Assembly (NCBI RefSeq): GCF_900104085.1
Contig: NZ_FNLD01000001.1
Coordinates: 811,195 to 875,194, forward strand
Source of the DNA: Pseudoxanthomonas sp. CF125
GTDB lineage: Bacteria > Pseudomonadota > Gammaproteobacteria > Xanthomonadales > Xanthomonadaceae
DNA length: 64,000 nucleotides
Direction of reading: 5' to 3'
The notes below the pieces were generated by a model. It was given only the letters and a program-made list of their open reading frames with translations, had not been told where the DNA came from and searched no databases. The number at the start of each line of letters is the position of its first letter. The first letter of the stretch is position 1. A program made the position numbers and the translations under genes. Shown one piece after another: positions 48,201 to 56,300 of this stretch.

Positions 48201-48458
48201 GGAGCCGGCGATGGACTTGACGTACATCATGTCCTCGACGCCGTTGATGGCTTCTTCCAGTGGCGTGGCCACGGTTTCGGCGATCACCTTGGGGTTGGCG
48301 CCGGGATAGACAGTGCGCACCACCACGGAGGGCGGCACCACTTCCGGGTATTCGCCGATAGGCAGCATCGGGATCGCGATCAGGCCTGCGGCGAAGATCA
48401 CGATCGACAACACCGCGGCGAAGATCGGCCGGTCGATGAAGAATCTTGAGAAGTCCAT
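45282..48458 (-). CDS. Multidrug efflux RND permease (AcrB/MexB-like)
   Basis: A 1058-residue inner-membrane pump, standard length. It starts MDFSRFFIDRPIFAAVLSIV. Twelve-helix topology with two periplasmic loops; proton-relay Asp410-Asp411 in GIVVDDAIVVVENVERH, equal to AcrB 407/408. Conserved GAVPAGFIPLQDKLY-like (AVPAGFIPLQDK) and NGSGWS segments are of the HAE-1 type. ATG at 48458 has CAGGAAA upstream. 211 bases of repeat-rich DNA separate it from the adaptor gene. Confidence 0.96.
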   Translation of the reverse strand: MDFSRFFIDRPIFAAVLSIVIFAAGLIAIPMLPIGEYPEVVPPSVVVRTVYPGANPKVIAETVATPLEEAINGVEDMMYVKSIAGSDGVLQLTVTFKPGVDADDAAVRVQNRVSQALARLPEDVRRQGVTTQKQSPVFLMVVHLVSTDGKYDSLYLRNYMRLHVKDELAKIPGVGDAQAFGGGDYAMRLWLDPEKVASRGLTASDVLRAVREQNVQVSAGQLGAEPMANGSDFLLPINAKGRLSTVEEFNDIVLKSGAAGEIVKLSDVARIELAAGDYTLRARLDGMNAAAIGIFQAPGANALEIRDSVIAKMDEIAKTLPPGVEYKSIYDTTIFVRDSIKAVVTTLLEATLLVVLVVILFLQTWRASIIPLIAVPVSIVGTFAALYLLGFSINTLTLFGLVLAIGIVVDDAIVVVENVERHIELGASPLEAAHLAMKEVSGPIIAIALVLCAVFVPMAFLTGVTGQFYKQFAVTIAISTVISAINSLTLSPALAAKLLRPHDAAKDAPSRLIDRLFGWVFRPFNRFFNKNSQRYEGAVSRALGKRGAVFAVYVVLLIGAGVMFKAVPAGFIPLQDKLYLIAGVKMPEGASIERTDAVLKKIATIAKGIEGVESEVAFPGLNPLQFTNTPNNGVVFFTLKPFDQRKNSAAAITAELNQKISGIQEGFAFALMPPPIQGLGNGSGWSLFVEDRTNLGYGALQTAVQSFQGAASQTPGLGFPISSYQANVPQLDAEVDRVKAKAQGVPLTELFDTLQTYLGSAYVNDFNMFGRTWQVIAQADGQFRDNVEDIANLRTRNANGEMVPIGSMVNIKRTYGPDPVIRFNGYPAADLLGEADPRVMSSGEAMAKVTELAGQVLPPGMGIDWSDLSYQQATQGKAALVVFPLAVLLAFLVLAALYESWTLPLAVILIVPMTLLSALAGVWLTGGDNNVFVQVGLVVLMGLACKNAILIVEFARELEMQGKGIVESALEACRLRLRPIVMTSVAFIAGTVPLVLSHGAGAEVRSVTGITVFAGMLGVTLFGLFLTPVFYVALRKLSGRPLVQHGESTMSSSHAVQA

Positions 48459-48669
48459 GGGTGGATTTCCTGGTAACTGAAAAAAGAGAACCCTTCTTCC
48501 TGGAAAGCAGAAAGTCGAACCCTTCTCCCGCTTGCCGGGGAAGGTGCCCGAAGGGCGGATGGGGGAAGCTCTTGCCTTCGGGGAGTAAGCGCAAAAAGCA
48601 CCCCTCCCCAACCCTCCCCTGCGCCCCGAAGGACGTCCCCTTGGGGGACTACGCAAGGGAGGGGCTTTG
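48459..48669. repeat. Repeat-rich intra-operon spacer
   Basis: Between adaptor and permease. It contains C/T-rich units (CACCCCTCCCCAACCCTCCC), a GTCCCC/GGGGAC hairpin near 48630, and GGGGAAGGTGCCCG-type text; a related unit is seen near 23930-23970. No gene. Confidence 0.5.
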
Positions 48670-49875
48670 TTACTTCATTGCTACGGTCTGCGGTGCGGGC
48701 TCGGGTGCGCCCATCACGACGGTCTTGGCTTTAACCGGCATGCCTGGGAAGAACACCTTCTGTACGCCGCTGACGATCACCTTGTCGCCGGCGGCCAGTC
48801 CGCTTTCAACGATGCGCAGTCCATCGGCGGTGCGTCCCAGTTGCACGTCCTTGCGCTGGGCCTGGCCCTTGCCGTCGACCACGTACACATACTTGCGGTC
48901 CTGGTCGGTCAGCACCGCCTTGTCGTCGATCAGCATCGCCTTGAACTCGCCGCTGCCCAGCACACGGACCCGTGCGAACAGGCCGGGCGTGAACACGCGG
49001 TCGGCATTGTCCAGCAAGGCGCGCGCACGGATGGTGCCGGTGGCCGGGTCGACCTGGTTGTCGAGGAAATCGACCACGCCGGTGTGCGGGAAACCGTCCT
49101 CGCCCACCAGCCCCACCTGCACCGGCACGCCTGCGCCGTTTTCGCTCGGGCGTTCGCCCTTGCGCGCCAACTCGGCGTAATGCAGGAAGGTGCGTTCGTC
49201 GGTATCGAAGTGCACGTGCATCTTGTCCAGCGACACCAGCGTCGTCAGCACGCTGGCCGCATCGCCGGCGCTGACCAGGTTGCCGGCGGTGACCAGCGCG
49301 CGGCCGGCGCGGCCGCTGATCGGCGCACGCACCTGGGTGAACTCAAGATTCAAGCGCGCAGCGTCCACTGCGGCCTGGGCGGCGGCGACATTGGCCTGCG
49401 CCTCGGCGGCGGCCGAGCGACGCTGCTCGTAGGACTCGGTGGAAATGGCCTGCAGTTCGGACAGCTTCTTGGCGCGCGCCGCTTCGCTGCGGCCCAGTTC
49501 GGCCTGACTGCGGGCGCGGGCCAGATCGGCCTGGGCGCGTGCGAGTTCGGCGCGATAACTGCGCGAATCGATGGTGAAGAGCACGTCGCCCTTGCGGACT
49601 TCCTGGCCTTCTTCGTAATTCACGCGTTCGATGTAGCCGGACACGCGCGGACGCAGGTCGACGTTCTCCACCGCCTCCACGCGGCCGCTGAAGTCGTCCC
49701 ACTGGCTGACCTGCTTGACCAGCACCGGCGCAGCGCTCACTTCGGGCGGCGGCGGCATGCCGGTTTCGGCGGCCTGGCCGCTGCAGCCGGCGATGACGGC
49801 GACGGTAAGCGCCAGTACCACGCCTAGCGCCGTGGTGCGCAGGGCACGATTTTCGAGAAAGGAAATGGCTTTCAT
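48670..49875 (-). CDS. RND efflux periplasmic adaptor (AcrA/MexA-like lipoprotein)
   Basis: A 401-residue membrane-fusion lipoprotein (signal to VAVIAGC), with DLRPRVSGYIERVNYEEGQEV for the lipoyl domain, a coiled-coil of RAQADLARARSQAELGRSEAARAK and FTQVRAPISGRAGRALVTAGN, and a C-terminal beta domain. Its ATG overlaps the upstream SDR stop (ATGA), so translation is coupled. It is the partner of the permease downstream. Confidence 0.95.
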   Translation of the reverse strand: MKAISFLENRALRTTALGVVLALTVAVIAGCSGQAAETGMPPPPEVSAAPVLVKQVSQWDDFSGRVEAVENVDLRPRVSGYIERVNYEEGQEVRKGDVLFTIDSRSYRAELARAQADLARARSQAELGRSEAARAKKLSELQAISTESYEQRRSAAAEAQANVAAAQAAVDAARLNLEFTQVRAPISGRAGRALVTAGNLVSAGDAASVLTTLVSLDKMHVHFDTDERTFLHYAELARKGERPSENGAGVPVQVGLVGEDGFPHTGVVDFLDNQVDPATGTIRARALLDNADRVFTPGLFARVRVLGSGEFKAMLIDDKAVLTDQDRKYVYVVDGKGQAQRKDVQLGRTADGLRIVESGLAAGDKVIVSGVQKVFFPGMPVKAKTVVMGAPEPAPQTVAMK

Positions 49876-50645
49876 TGGTTGGTCTCGTGGGTGGACAAGG
49901 GGAGAGGGAAACTGCTGAAAAGAGGACGCGGCGGCGTCAGTGCGCGGCCGGCGTCGAAACGCACCACCGGCTGCGCGCGCTCGGTACGGGTCAGCAACGA
50001 CACCGCATGGCGGCCTACGGCCATGGCGCTGGGCCATTCGGCGCAGGCATTGCGCGCGTTTTCCGGCGTGCATACCGGATGGTCGACGGACAGCATCTGC
50101 ACGCGCACGCCCAACGGTTGCGACTCTTCGTGCAACACGTTGGTCAGCATGCGCAACGCGGCGGCGGTGATGGAAGCGTGGCCATAGCCCGCCCAGCCCC
50201 GTTCGGCATATGGGCCGCCTATCAGGATGTAATGCGAAGCGACCTCGTTCTCGGCCAGCAGCGGCACTAGGTGGCGCGCGGCGGTCAGATGCGGCAAAAG
50301 GTCCATTTCCAGCTTCTGGCGCAGGAAGTCGGTGGGCTTGTCGATCAGCCGGCCGCCTTCCAGCGGACTGGCGATACTGGCGAACACCGCACGTAGCGGA
50401 CGCTTGCGCTTGCGCAGGTCCGCCGCCAATTTCGCCGCGCCCTCGTCGCTGGTAATGCATCCGGTGGTCATCAGCTCCAGTGCGGGCTCGTCGGCGTAGT
50501 GTTCGGCCAGCGCCTGCATGCGCGGACCATCGCGGCCCACCGCCAGTACCGGGCTGCCGGCTTCCAGCAACGCACCGACCACTCCGAAACCGACTGTGCC
50601 GTCCGCGCCCAATACCAGGACTTCCGGGTTCAATATCCCACTCAT
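49872..50645 (-). CDS. Atypical SDR/Rossmann protein at the head of the pump operon
   Basis: A 257-residue SDR-type Rossmann protein: VLVLGADGTVGFGVVGALLEAG binds the dinucleotide, FASIASPLEGGRL replaces the usual NNAG region, and where Tyr-x3-Lys is expected it reads GYGHASITAAA, with no Lys. It may therefore be non-catalytic or act by another mechanism. It starts at ATG 50645 (an earlier in-frame start would run into a non-SDR stretch). ATGA overlaps on both sides tie it to the adaptor and to a small upstream frame. Confidence 0.75.
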   Translation of the reverse strand: MSGILNPEVLVLGADGTVGFGVVGALLEAGSPVLAVGRDGPRMQALAEHYADEPALELMTTGCITSDEGAAKLAADLRKRKRPLRAVFASIASPLEGGRLIDKPTDFLRQKLEMDLLPHLTAARHLVPLLAENEVASHYILIGGPYAERGWAGYGHASITAAALRMLTNVLHEESQPLGVRVQMLSVDHPVCTPENARNACAEWPSAMAVGRHAVSLLTRTERAQPVVRFDAGRALTPPRPLFSSFPLPLSTHETNQ

Positions 50646-50869
50646 GGGACTTTTACTCCCGCGGCTGGGATAATCCCAATACTGGCGATAGTCCCGCGAC
50701 CCTTTCGCCCGAGCCGCACCCCGCCGCCGGTCTGGCTGCGATGGGGGGAGGTGAATTCGCGAAAAGCCGTACCGGACAAGCGATTGGTCAACGCTCTCAG
50801 CTCGGAAAGCGTTGTCTCTTCGCTGATTTCGGGGTCCGGCTCGGGGCGGAAGAAGCGGGAGAACAGCAT
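50642..50869 (-). CDS. Possible small leader gene (75 aa)
   Basis: A 75-codon frame: MLFSRFFRPEPDPEISEETT..., whose TGA overlaps the next gene's ATG exactly as ATGA. The first ~40 codons use genome-typical GC-rich codons; the end is less typical. No family recognised and no clear ribosome binding site. Could be a real small protein or a leader peptide, or chance. Confidence 0.3.
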   Translation of the reverse strand: MLFSRFFRPEPDPEISEETTLSELRALTNRLSGTAFREFTSPHRSQTGGGVRLGRKGRGTIASIGIIPAAGVKVP

Positions 50870-50919
50870 GGCGGCAGCTGGCTATTGGTGGGAGTGCCGA
50901 CAAGATAAACCTGCAATCA

Positions 50920-50957
50920 GGACTTGATTAGTCTGAATTAAAGGGAATAATAATCCC
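50920..50957. promoter_or_regulatory. Candidate LysR operator region of the divergent pump/LysR promoter
   Basis: An AT-rich island in the 50870-50999 gap contains a dyad ATTAG-TC-TGAAT and an interrupted palindrome GGGAATAATAATCCC (50943-50957). LysR-type proteins bind T-N11-A dyads in such divergent gaps; both fit loosely. Confidence 0.35.
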
Positions 50958-50999
50958 GTCAGCGGTCCAATACTCCGTCCACCCCCTCGGGAGCTCCCC

Positions 51000-52028
51000 A
51001 TGAGCCACGATCTCAACGACACCCTCATCTTCGTCAAGGTGGTCGAGCACGGCAGCTTCATCGCCGCGGCCAATTCGCTGCGCCTGCCCAAGACCACGGT
51101 CAGCCGCAAAGTGCAGGAACTGGAAACGCGCCTGGGTGCGCAGCTCCTGCATCGCACCACCCGCAAGCTGGGCCTGACCGAAGCCGGCAACGTCTACTAC
51201 GAGCATTGCCAGCGCATCGCGCGCGAACTGACCGAAGCCGAAAGCGCGGTCAGCCAGTTGCATGCCGGCCCGCGCGGCTGGCTGCGCTTCACTGCGCCCT
51301 ACTCCATCGGCATCGACAAGATCGCGCCGCTACTAGGCGAATTCCATGCACGGCACCCGGAAGTGCGCATTGAGATGGTGTTGAGCAACGAACCGTTGGA
51401 CCTGATCGGCGGCGAGATCGATGTCGCCCTGCGCATCGGCAACCTGCCCGATTCCAATCTGGTCGCGCGCCGCCTGGGCAGCCTGCGCACGCAGGTGTAC
51501 GCCAGCACCAGCTACATCGCCAAGCATGGCGAACCCCTGCACCCGGACGACTTGCAGCACCACCGCACCCTGGCCATGCCCAAGCACCGTCACGGCAACA
51601 GCTACGCATGGACCTTGAACGACGGCGTCAGCGACCGCGATTTCACCGTCAACCCGATCCTGGTCGCCAACGACCCGGCCGCGCTCAAGGGCGCGTTGCT
51701 CTGCGGCGAAGGCGTGGTGATCGCCGCCGACGTGATGGTCAGGCCGTTCGTGGAGATGGGCCATGTGCAGCGCGTGCTGGCCGGCTGGATAGGCGGCGAG
51801 TACGAACTCAACGCCGTGTTCCCCCGCGGCCACACCCAGTCGCCGAAGGTGCGCGCGTTCGTCGATTTCCTGCTGGAGCGACTGAACCTGGATATCGACT
51901 ACATGAGTGCGCACTGCCCGCTGATGATGGCGCAGGCCGGGCTTGAGAAAGGCCAGGAAGACGCTGCGGAAGCCGAGGAAACGGCCGCGGTCGGGCAACG
52001 GATTCTGGAGGCAGTAGTTCCGTCGTAG
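51000..52028 (+). CDS. LysR family transcriptional regulator
   Basis: A 342-residue LysR regulator: HTH in LNDTLIFVKVVEHGSFIAAANSLRLPKTTVSRKVQELE, effector domain with PRGWLRFTAPYSIGIDKIAPL and PDSNLVARRLGSLRTQVYAS. The C-terminus is extended by about 40 residues past the usual end (GQEDAAEAEETAAVGQRILEA). It is divergent from the SDR/RND operon, which it presumably controls. Its TAG stop is supplied by an intergenic repeat unit. Confidence 0.92.
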   Translation: MSHDLNDTLIFVKVVEHGSFIAAANSLRLPKTTVSRKVQELETRLGAQLLHRTTRKLGLTEAGNVYYEHCQRIARELTEAESAVSQLHAGPRGWLRFTAPYSIGIDKIAPLLGEFHARHPEVRIEMVLSNEPLDLIGGEIDVALRIGNLPDSNLVARRLGSLRTQVYASTSYIAKHGEPLHPDDLQHHRTLAMPKHRHGNSYAWTLNDGVSDRDFTVNPILVANDPAALKGALLCGEGVVIAADVMVRPFVEMGHVQRVLAGWIGGEYELNAVFPRGHTQSPKVRAFVDFLLERLNLDIDYMSAHCPLMMAQAGLEKGQEDAAEAEETAAVGQRILEAVVPS

Positions 52029-52141
52029 GTCGGCCCCCGCATCCAGTGCGGGGCAAGCTCTACGCGGCCGACGCGCGCTGGCGGTTACGACCCGCGAGCC
52101 GGAAACCTGCCGTGGCGTCGGGGGCGTAGCCCCGACCTACG
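52025..52141. repeat. GTAGGTCGGGG-family inverted pair
   Basis: The left unit (about 52025-52036, diverged after GTAGGTCGG) and the full right unit GTCGGGGGCGTAGCCCCGACCTACG (52117-52141) face each other. The LysR stop TAG is inside the left unit. Confidence 0.65.
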
Positions 52142-52229
52142 TGACTCCGAACTGAAACAAAACCGACGCAAACTTGTTGCCTGGGCGTAATGCCGGGCGC
52201 TGTCCGGCCGCTCCATTGGAGAAACCGGC

Positions 52230-52709
52230 ATGTCCGCAAAGTTCGCTCTTGGTTTGACGCTTTTGCTGGCGTCCTTCGCCGTACTGGCCAAGCAGCCTTA
52301 CGTGGACATCGAGCAGCGCCTGACTGCCGAACAATTGCGGGCCACCGGCCTGGATACGCTTTCAGCCGAGCAATTGAAACTGCTGAACGGACTGCTGCGC
52401 GAGGACGTGGTGAAGGCGGTCGAAGCCAGCAAGACCGAAGCGGAAACCGAACGCGCCTCCTCTTCTTCCTTGATAGGTCTTAACGACCAGCCCATCCGCA
52501 GCCGCCTCAAAGGTTCGGTCAGCGGCTGGGAACCGGGCACTGTGTTCGAACTGGAGAACGGCCAGACCTGGAAGGTGCTCAAGGGCAACATGAAGCTGCG
52601 CAAGCCCTTCGAATCGCCCGAGATCGCCGTCATCCCCGGCATCGCGGGGCGCTGGTTCCTGCAGGTGGACGAAGATCTTCCCAAGGCGCGCGTTTATCGG
52701 ATCGACTGA
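52230..52709 (+). CDS. Exported protein of unknown function
   Basis: A 159-residue protein with a clear signal peptide (KFALGLTLLLASFAVLAK), a charged helical part (EQRLTAEQLRATGLDTLSAEQLKLLNGLL), a Ser-rich linker and a small beta domain (GWEPGTVFELENGQTWKVLKG... RWFLQVDEDL). Similar periplasmic proteins occur in Xanthomonadaceae as I recall; function unknown. Monocistronic. Confidence 0.72.
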   Translation: MSAKFALGLTLLLASFAVLAKQPYVDIEQRLTAEQLRATGLDTLSAEQLKLLNGLLREDVVKAVEASKTEAETERASSSSLIGLNDQPIRSRLKGSVSGWEPGTVFELENGQTWKVLKGNMKLRKPFESPEIAVIPGIAGRWFLQVDEDLPKARVYRID

Positions 52710-52906
52710 CGCCAGATCGCACCGATCAGGACGCGGCCTTCTCTCAAACCTGAACGGACGCGAGACGATGGCCGACTCATATTGTCCGCATTGCTCGCTT
52801 TGAGCATGTCCCAAGGCCTTCCGACCGTTGCATTCAGATGAGTGCTGTATAGCTGGTACGTCGCTTCAAGGGCGACGCTGGTGGCACATGCCACGGAGGC
52901 TTGCTT

Positions 52907-53248
52907 ATGCATATGAACAACTGCGTCGTGCTACCGCTGCCGGTCGGGACGCTGGATATGGTGCGGGAACTGCTGCACTGGCGCCGCGGTTATCCGAACA
53001 GCCCATTCTTCAGGTCCGGGCTGGAGTTCGAACGCTACATCGCCACTTTCAAGTTCGGCTACGACACCTTCCTGCCCAACCGCGAAAAGAATTCCACCGA
53101 GCAGCTGCTGCCCAATCTGTGCCATCAGTACAAGGACGGCGTGGCGGCCTGCGACCGAATCGACTGGGCTGAAGCGGAGATGATCGTTTCCGCCACATGG
53201 GCACGGCTGGAGGACGCGGATTCCGCGCGAACTGCGGTCAGGCTTTAA
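52907..53248 (+). CDS. Conserved hypothetical protein
   Basis: A 113-residue soluble protein (MHMNNCVVLPLPVG...; FERYIATFKFGYDTFLPNREKN; AACDRIDWAEAEMIVSATWARL) with no signal or membrane segment. GGAGG precedes the ATG at 52907 at good spacing; an in-frame ATG follows at 52913. The stop TAA is the first TAA of a 22-bp tandem repeat. No family recognised. Upstream gap 52710-52906 shows no other gene. Confidence 0.55.
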   Translation: MHMNNCVVLPLPVGTLDMVRELLHWRRGYPNSPFFRSGLEFERYIATFKFGYDTFLPNREKNSTEQLLPNLCHQYKDGVAACDRIDWAEAEMIVSATWARLEDADSARTAVRL

Positions 53249-53287
53249 CTAACTAAAAGGTTCGATTTAACTAACTAAAAGGTTCGA
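53244..53287. repeat. 22-bp perfect tandem duplication with all-frame stops
   Basis: TTTAACTAACTAAAAGGTTC plus GA is present twice head to tail. Each unit contains TAACTAACTAA, giving stops in all three forward frames; unusually AT-rich here. Confidence 0.85.
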
Positions 53288-53319
53288 TCGCGCCGTCGCG
53301 ATCCGACGCGGCGCGATCG
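53285..53319. terminator. Long GC-rich hairpin between convergent genes
   Basis: CGATCGCGCCGTCG pairs with CGACG(CG)GCGCGATCG with a two-base bulge and a 5-base loop. On the minus strand (end of the DUF11 operon) it is followed by CGAACCTTTTAGTT, so a T-run is present on that side. Confidence 0.6.
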
Positions 53320-53337
53320 GCGAAGGCCTGCTCCGCA

Positions 53338-56300
53338 TCAGGGCGCGCCGGTGGCGGTCACCGTACAAGTCAGGGTGAGTTGCATCGAACTGCCCGCCGG
53401 GAAGGTGGGAATCACCACACCCGATCCTTGCAGATCCGACACTGTTGGCGATGCCGGACAGACCGCGCCGCCGGTAGCACTGCCGCAAACCAGCGTACCC
53501 GTGCTGCAGTCCACGCCCGAGACCGCCGGATCCCTGATCACGGCGCCATCGCCGGGACCTGGGCCATCGTTGTTGAGCGTGATCGTATAAGCCACTGTGT
53601 TGCCGCTTTGCACCGTAGCCGCGGCAGCGGTCTTGTCGATGCGCAGATCGACCGTCGGCGTATTGGTGAAAATGCACTCGAAGCTTTCAGCGCTGCTGTC
53701 GATCAGGCTGCCGGGAATGGTGTACGCACTGCCCGCGCGGCTGCCTACGGCGATGCCGGCTGAGGTGCAGGTAACATCGGACAGCAGCCAGCCAGCCGGC
53801 AACGACGATTCGGTGATGACCACGTCGCTGCCGAAAGTAGCGACGCTGAAAGGTTCGGTGGTGCCGGCAGTAGCGGTGTTGCCGTCGATCTGGTTGGGGA
53901 CATCGGCGGTCGCAGTGGTGATCGTGCCTGCGGCCTGGCTGGTATTGGTCAGACCGAAGCCGAACGGACCGCCGGTGACGAATCGCGAGGTCTTGTTGAG
54001 AGCGACCGTGGCCGGTGCGCATACCGCCGCCGGCGGCAGCACCTGCGCCAGGAACGCTTGCGCGCCGGGCCCGGACTTGATGTGCACGACGATTTCGTTG
54101 AGCCCACTCAGCCAAGGCCCATTGAGGACGCCCGCGGCTTGGCTTCCTGTCACGAAACCGGTGTAGAAATAAGGATCGGCAGCGCCGTAGTTCGAATGCA
54201 CGCCTTGCGCATTGCCGTTCACCCAGACCTCGAACACCGAATTGTCCGCGTAGAACTGCATGTCCAACGCCATTATCGTTGGATCCACGCCGGGTGCTAT
54301 GTTGAATTGAAAGCGGTAGAAGATGTCGTAGTTGCCCGGACCGGGATGGAGCGCATTGGCCGCGTTAGAGATCCAGTTCGCGTTGCCATAAGGCGAGACG
54401 ATGTAGGAAGCCGGCGGTGCGGTGACGACCTGCGCCGCCGCGTAGGTCAGGCCCACCGGCGGCGCGCCGGTGATCGGCGTGGTGGTCAGCGCGACCTGCC
54501 AGTAGTTGTCCGCGCCCGAGGTCAGGCGGCCACCAGTGCCATCGTAAGCGGTGTTGAACATCGCGCCGCCGCTGATGCAGCTGATGGTAGCGACATTGCC
54601 CGGGGGCAGCGGGAACTGCGTATCGGTATCGCTGGCCGTATTGTTGGCGGTATTGGTATCGGGCGAGCCGGCAGGCGCCGTAACCGTTGCGGTGTTGACC
54701 AAGTTGCCGGAGAACGTGGAGGGCGCGAACAGCGTCAGGCTGTAGGTGACCGAGCCGTTCGCCGGCAGATTGGCAGTGGTATTGATCGCGCCGGTGCCGC
54801 TGGCCGCGCCGCAGGTGGCGCCGCCGGTAGCGCTGCCGCAAGTCCAATTGGCGGTGGTGATGCCGGTGGGCAACGAATCGGTCACCTGCGCATTCTGTAC
54901 GCCGAACGGGCCGTTGTTGCTGACCACGATGGTATAGGTGACGTTGTTGCCGGGCGTATAGATGCTGCTGCCGTCGGTCTTGGTGATCGCCAGATCGACC
55001 GCGAACTCCACCGGCGTAGTGACGCACTTGGCGCCATCGCCAGCGCCCGCCGGAGCGTCGGAGATCAAGGTGGCCTGGCCGGTCGTCGTGTCGAACTTGT
55101 AGAACCCGCCGCTGTTGCGACGGCCGAAAACGCCATTGCTCGCCCCCATCATCGAACCGAAGGCGTCAGTAGCCCCTACGAATCCCGAAGGCCCGATCGC
55201 GGTCACGGCTCCGGTCGTCGGATTGATGGCGTTCAGCAGGCCGGTTACGTTGTCCTGGGCGTATAGCCGGCCGTTGTACCAGGCCAGATCCGCCGACGCG
55301 ATGGCTTGGTTGAGTGTGATCAGGGTGGAAGTCCGAGTGCTGAGATCGACCCGCCACAGCTGGTTGATGGTGGCGTTGTCCTTGATGTAATAGAAGCCGT
55401 CCGCACCCACCTCGCCCGAAGCTATTCCTGTTCCACTGGCATTGATCCCACCGCCTGCGATGGCGCCCGTGTCCTCGACCACGCCGTTGCTGGCGATGCG
55501 CAGCAAGCGATAGGTGCTGGTGGCGGTGTCCCATATCGTCGCGAAAATGTAGTTGCTTGCAGGGTCATAACCCATCGCGTTGTAGGAAGGAGAATACGGC
55601 GAACCTATCGCAGGATAGGTCAGCGGGTTGGTGCTGGTATCGATGCGATGGAGCTGGGTCGGACCGCCCACGCCGAGATACATGGTGGAAGTGCAGGTAC
55701 CGAAGCTGGGCTGGGTCGTGTTGACGTAGGCGCACTCGAATGTCTGCCCTGCCGCCACCGCAGCGGCCGGGATCGTGATCTGCCTGCCGCTCAATGTTCC
55801 CACCGCCGCGCCGGCGGAGTTGGTGCAGCTGGCGGACCCGAACGACCAGAGAGCCGGCAGCGGAGATTCGTTTATTGTGATCGCCACGCCCAGGGCTGAA
55901 GCGGTGAAGTCGGTGACGGCCGCATTGGCATCGCCATCCACCACGGTGGGTACTCCCGCCGCAGCGGTCGTGACCGTAGCCGTGGTGCGCACCATGTTGG
56001 TAAGCGTGAAGCCGAACGCGCCGCCGGCGCCGTTCTGCGTGGTCTTGGTCAGCGTCACCGTCGGCATGGTCGCCAGCATCACGTCGTCGATGCCGAAGTC
56101 GTTGCCGGTGGCTGCCGTGCTCGCGTTATTGATGCGCAGATTGACCGAGGTGGTGGTGGCGCTGGTGGTGAATATCACCTGGCGCCGGATCCAGGTGTTG
56201 TTGGTTCCCGGATAGGCCGTATTGACGGTGCTGACCACGGTAATCGCGCCCGCGTTGGGAGTGACCGCCTGACTCAGCACCGGGTCGCTGACCTGGTTGG

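Noticed and set aside
45324..48449. 1041-codon open frame antisense to the RND permease
   Set aside because: His/Gln/Arg-rich mirror translation typical of antisense shadows; the minus-strand permease is unmistakable.
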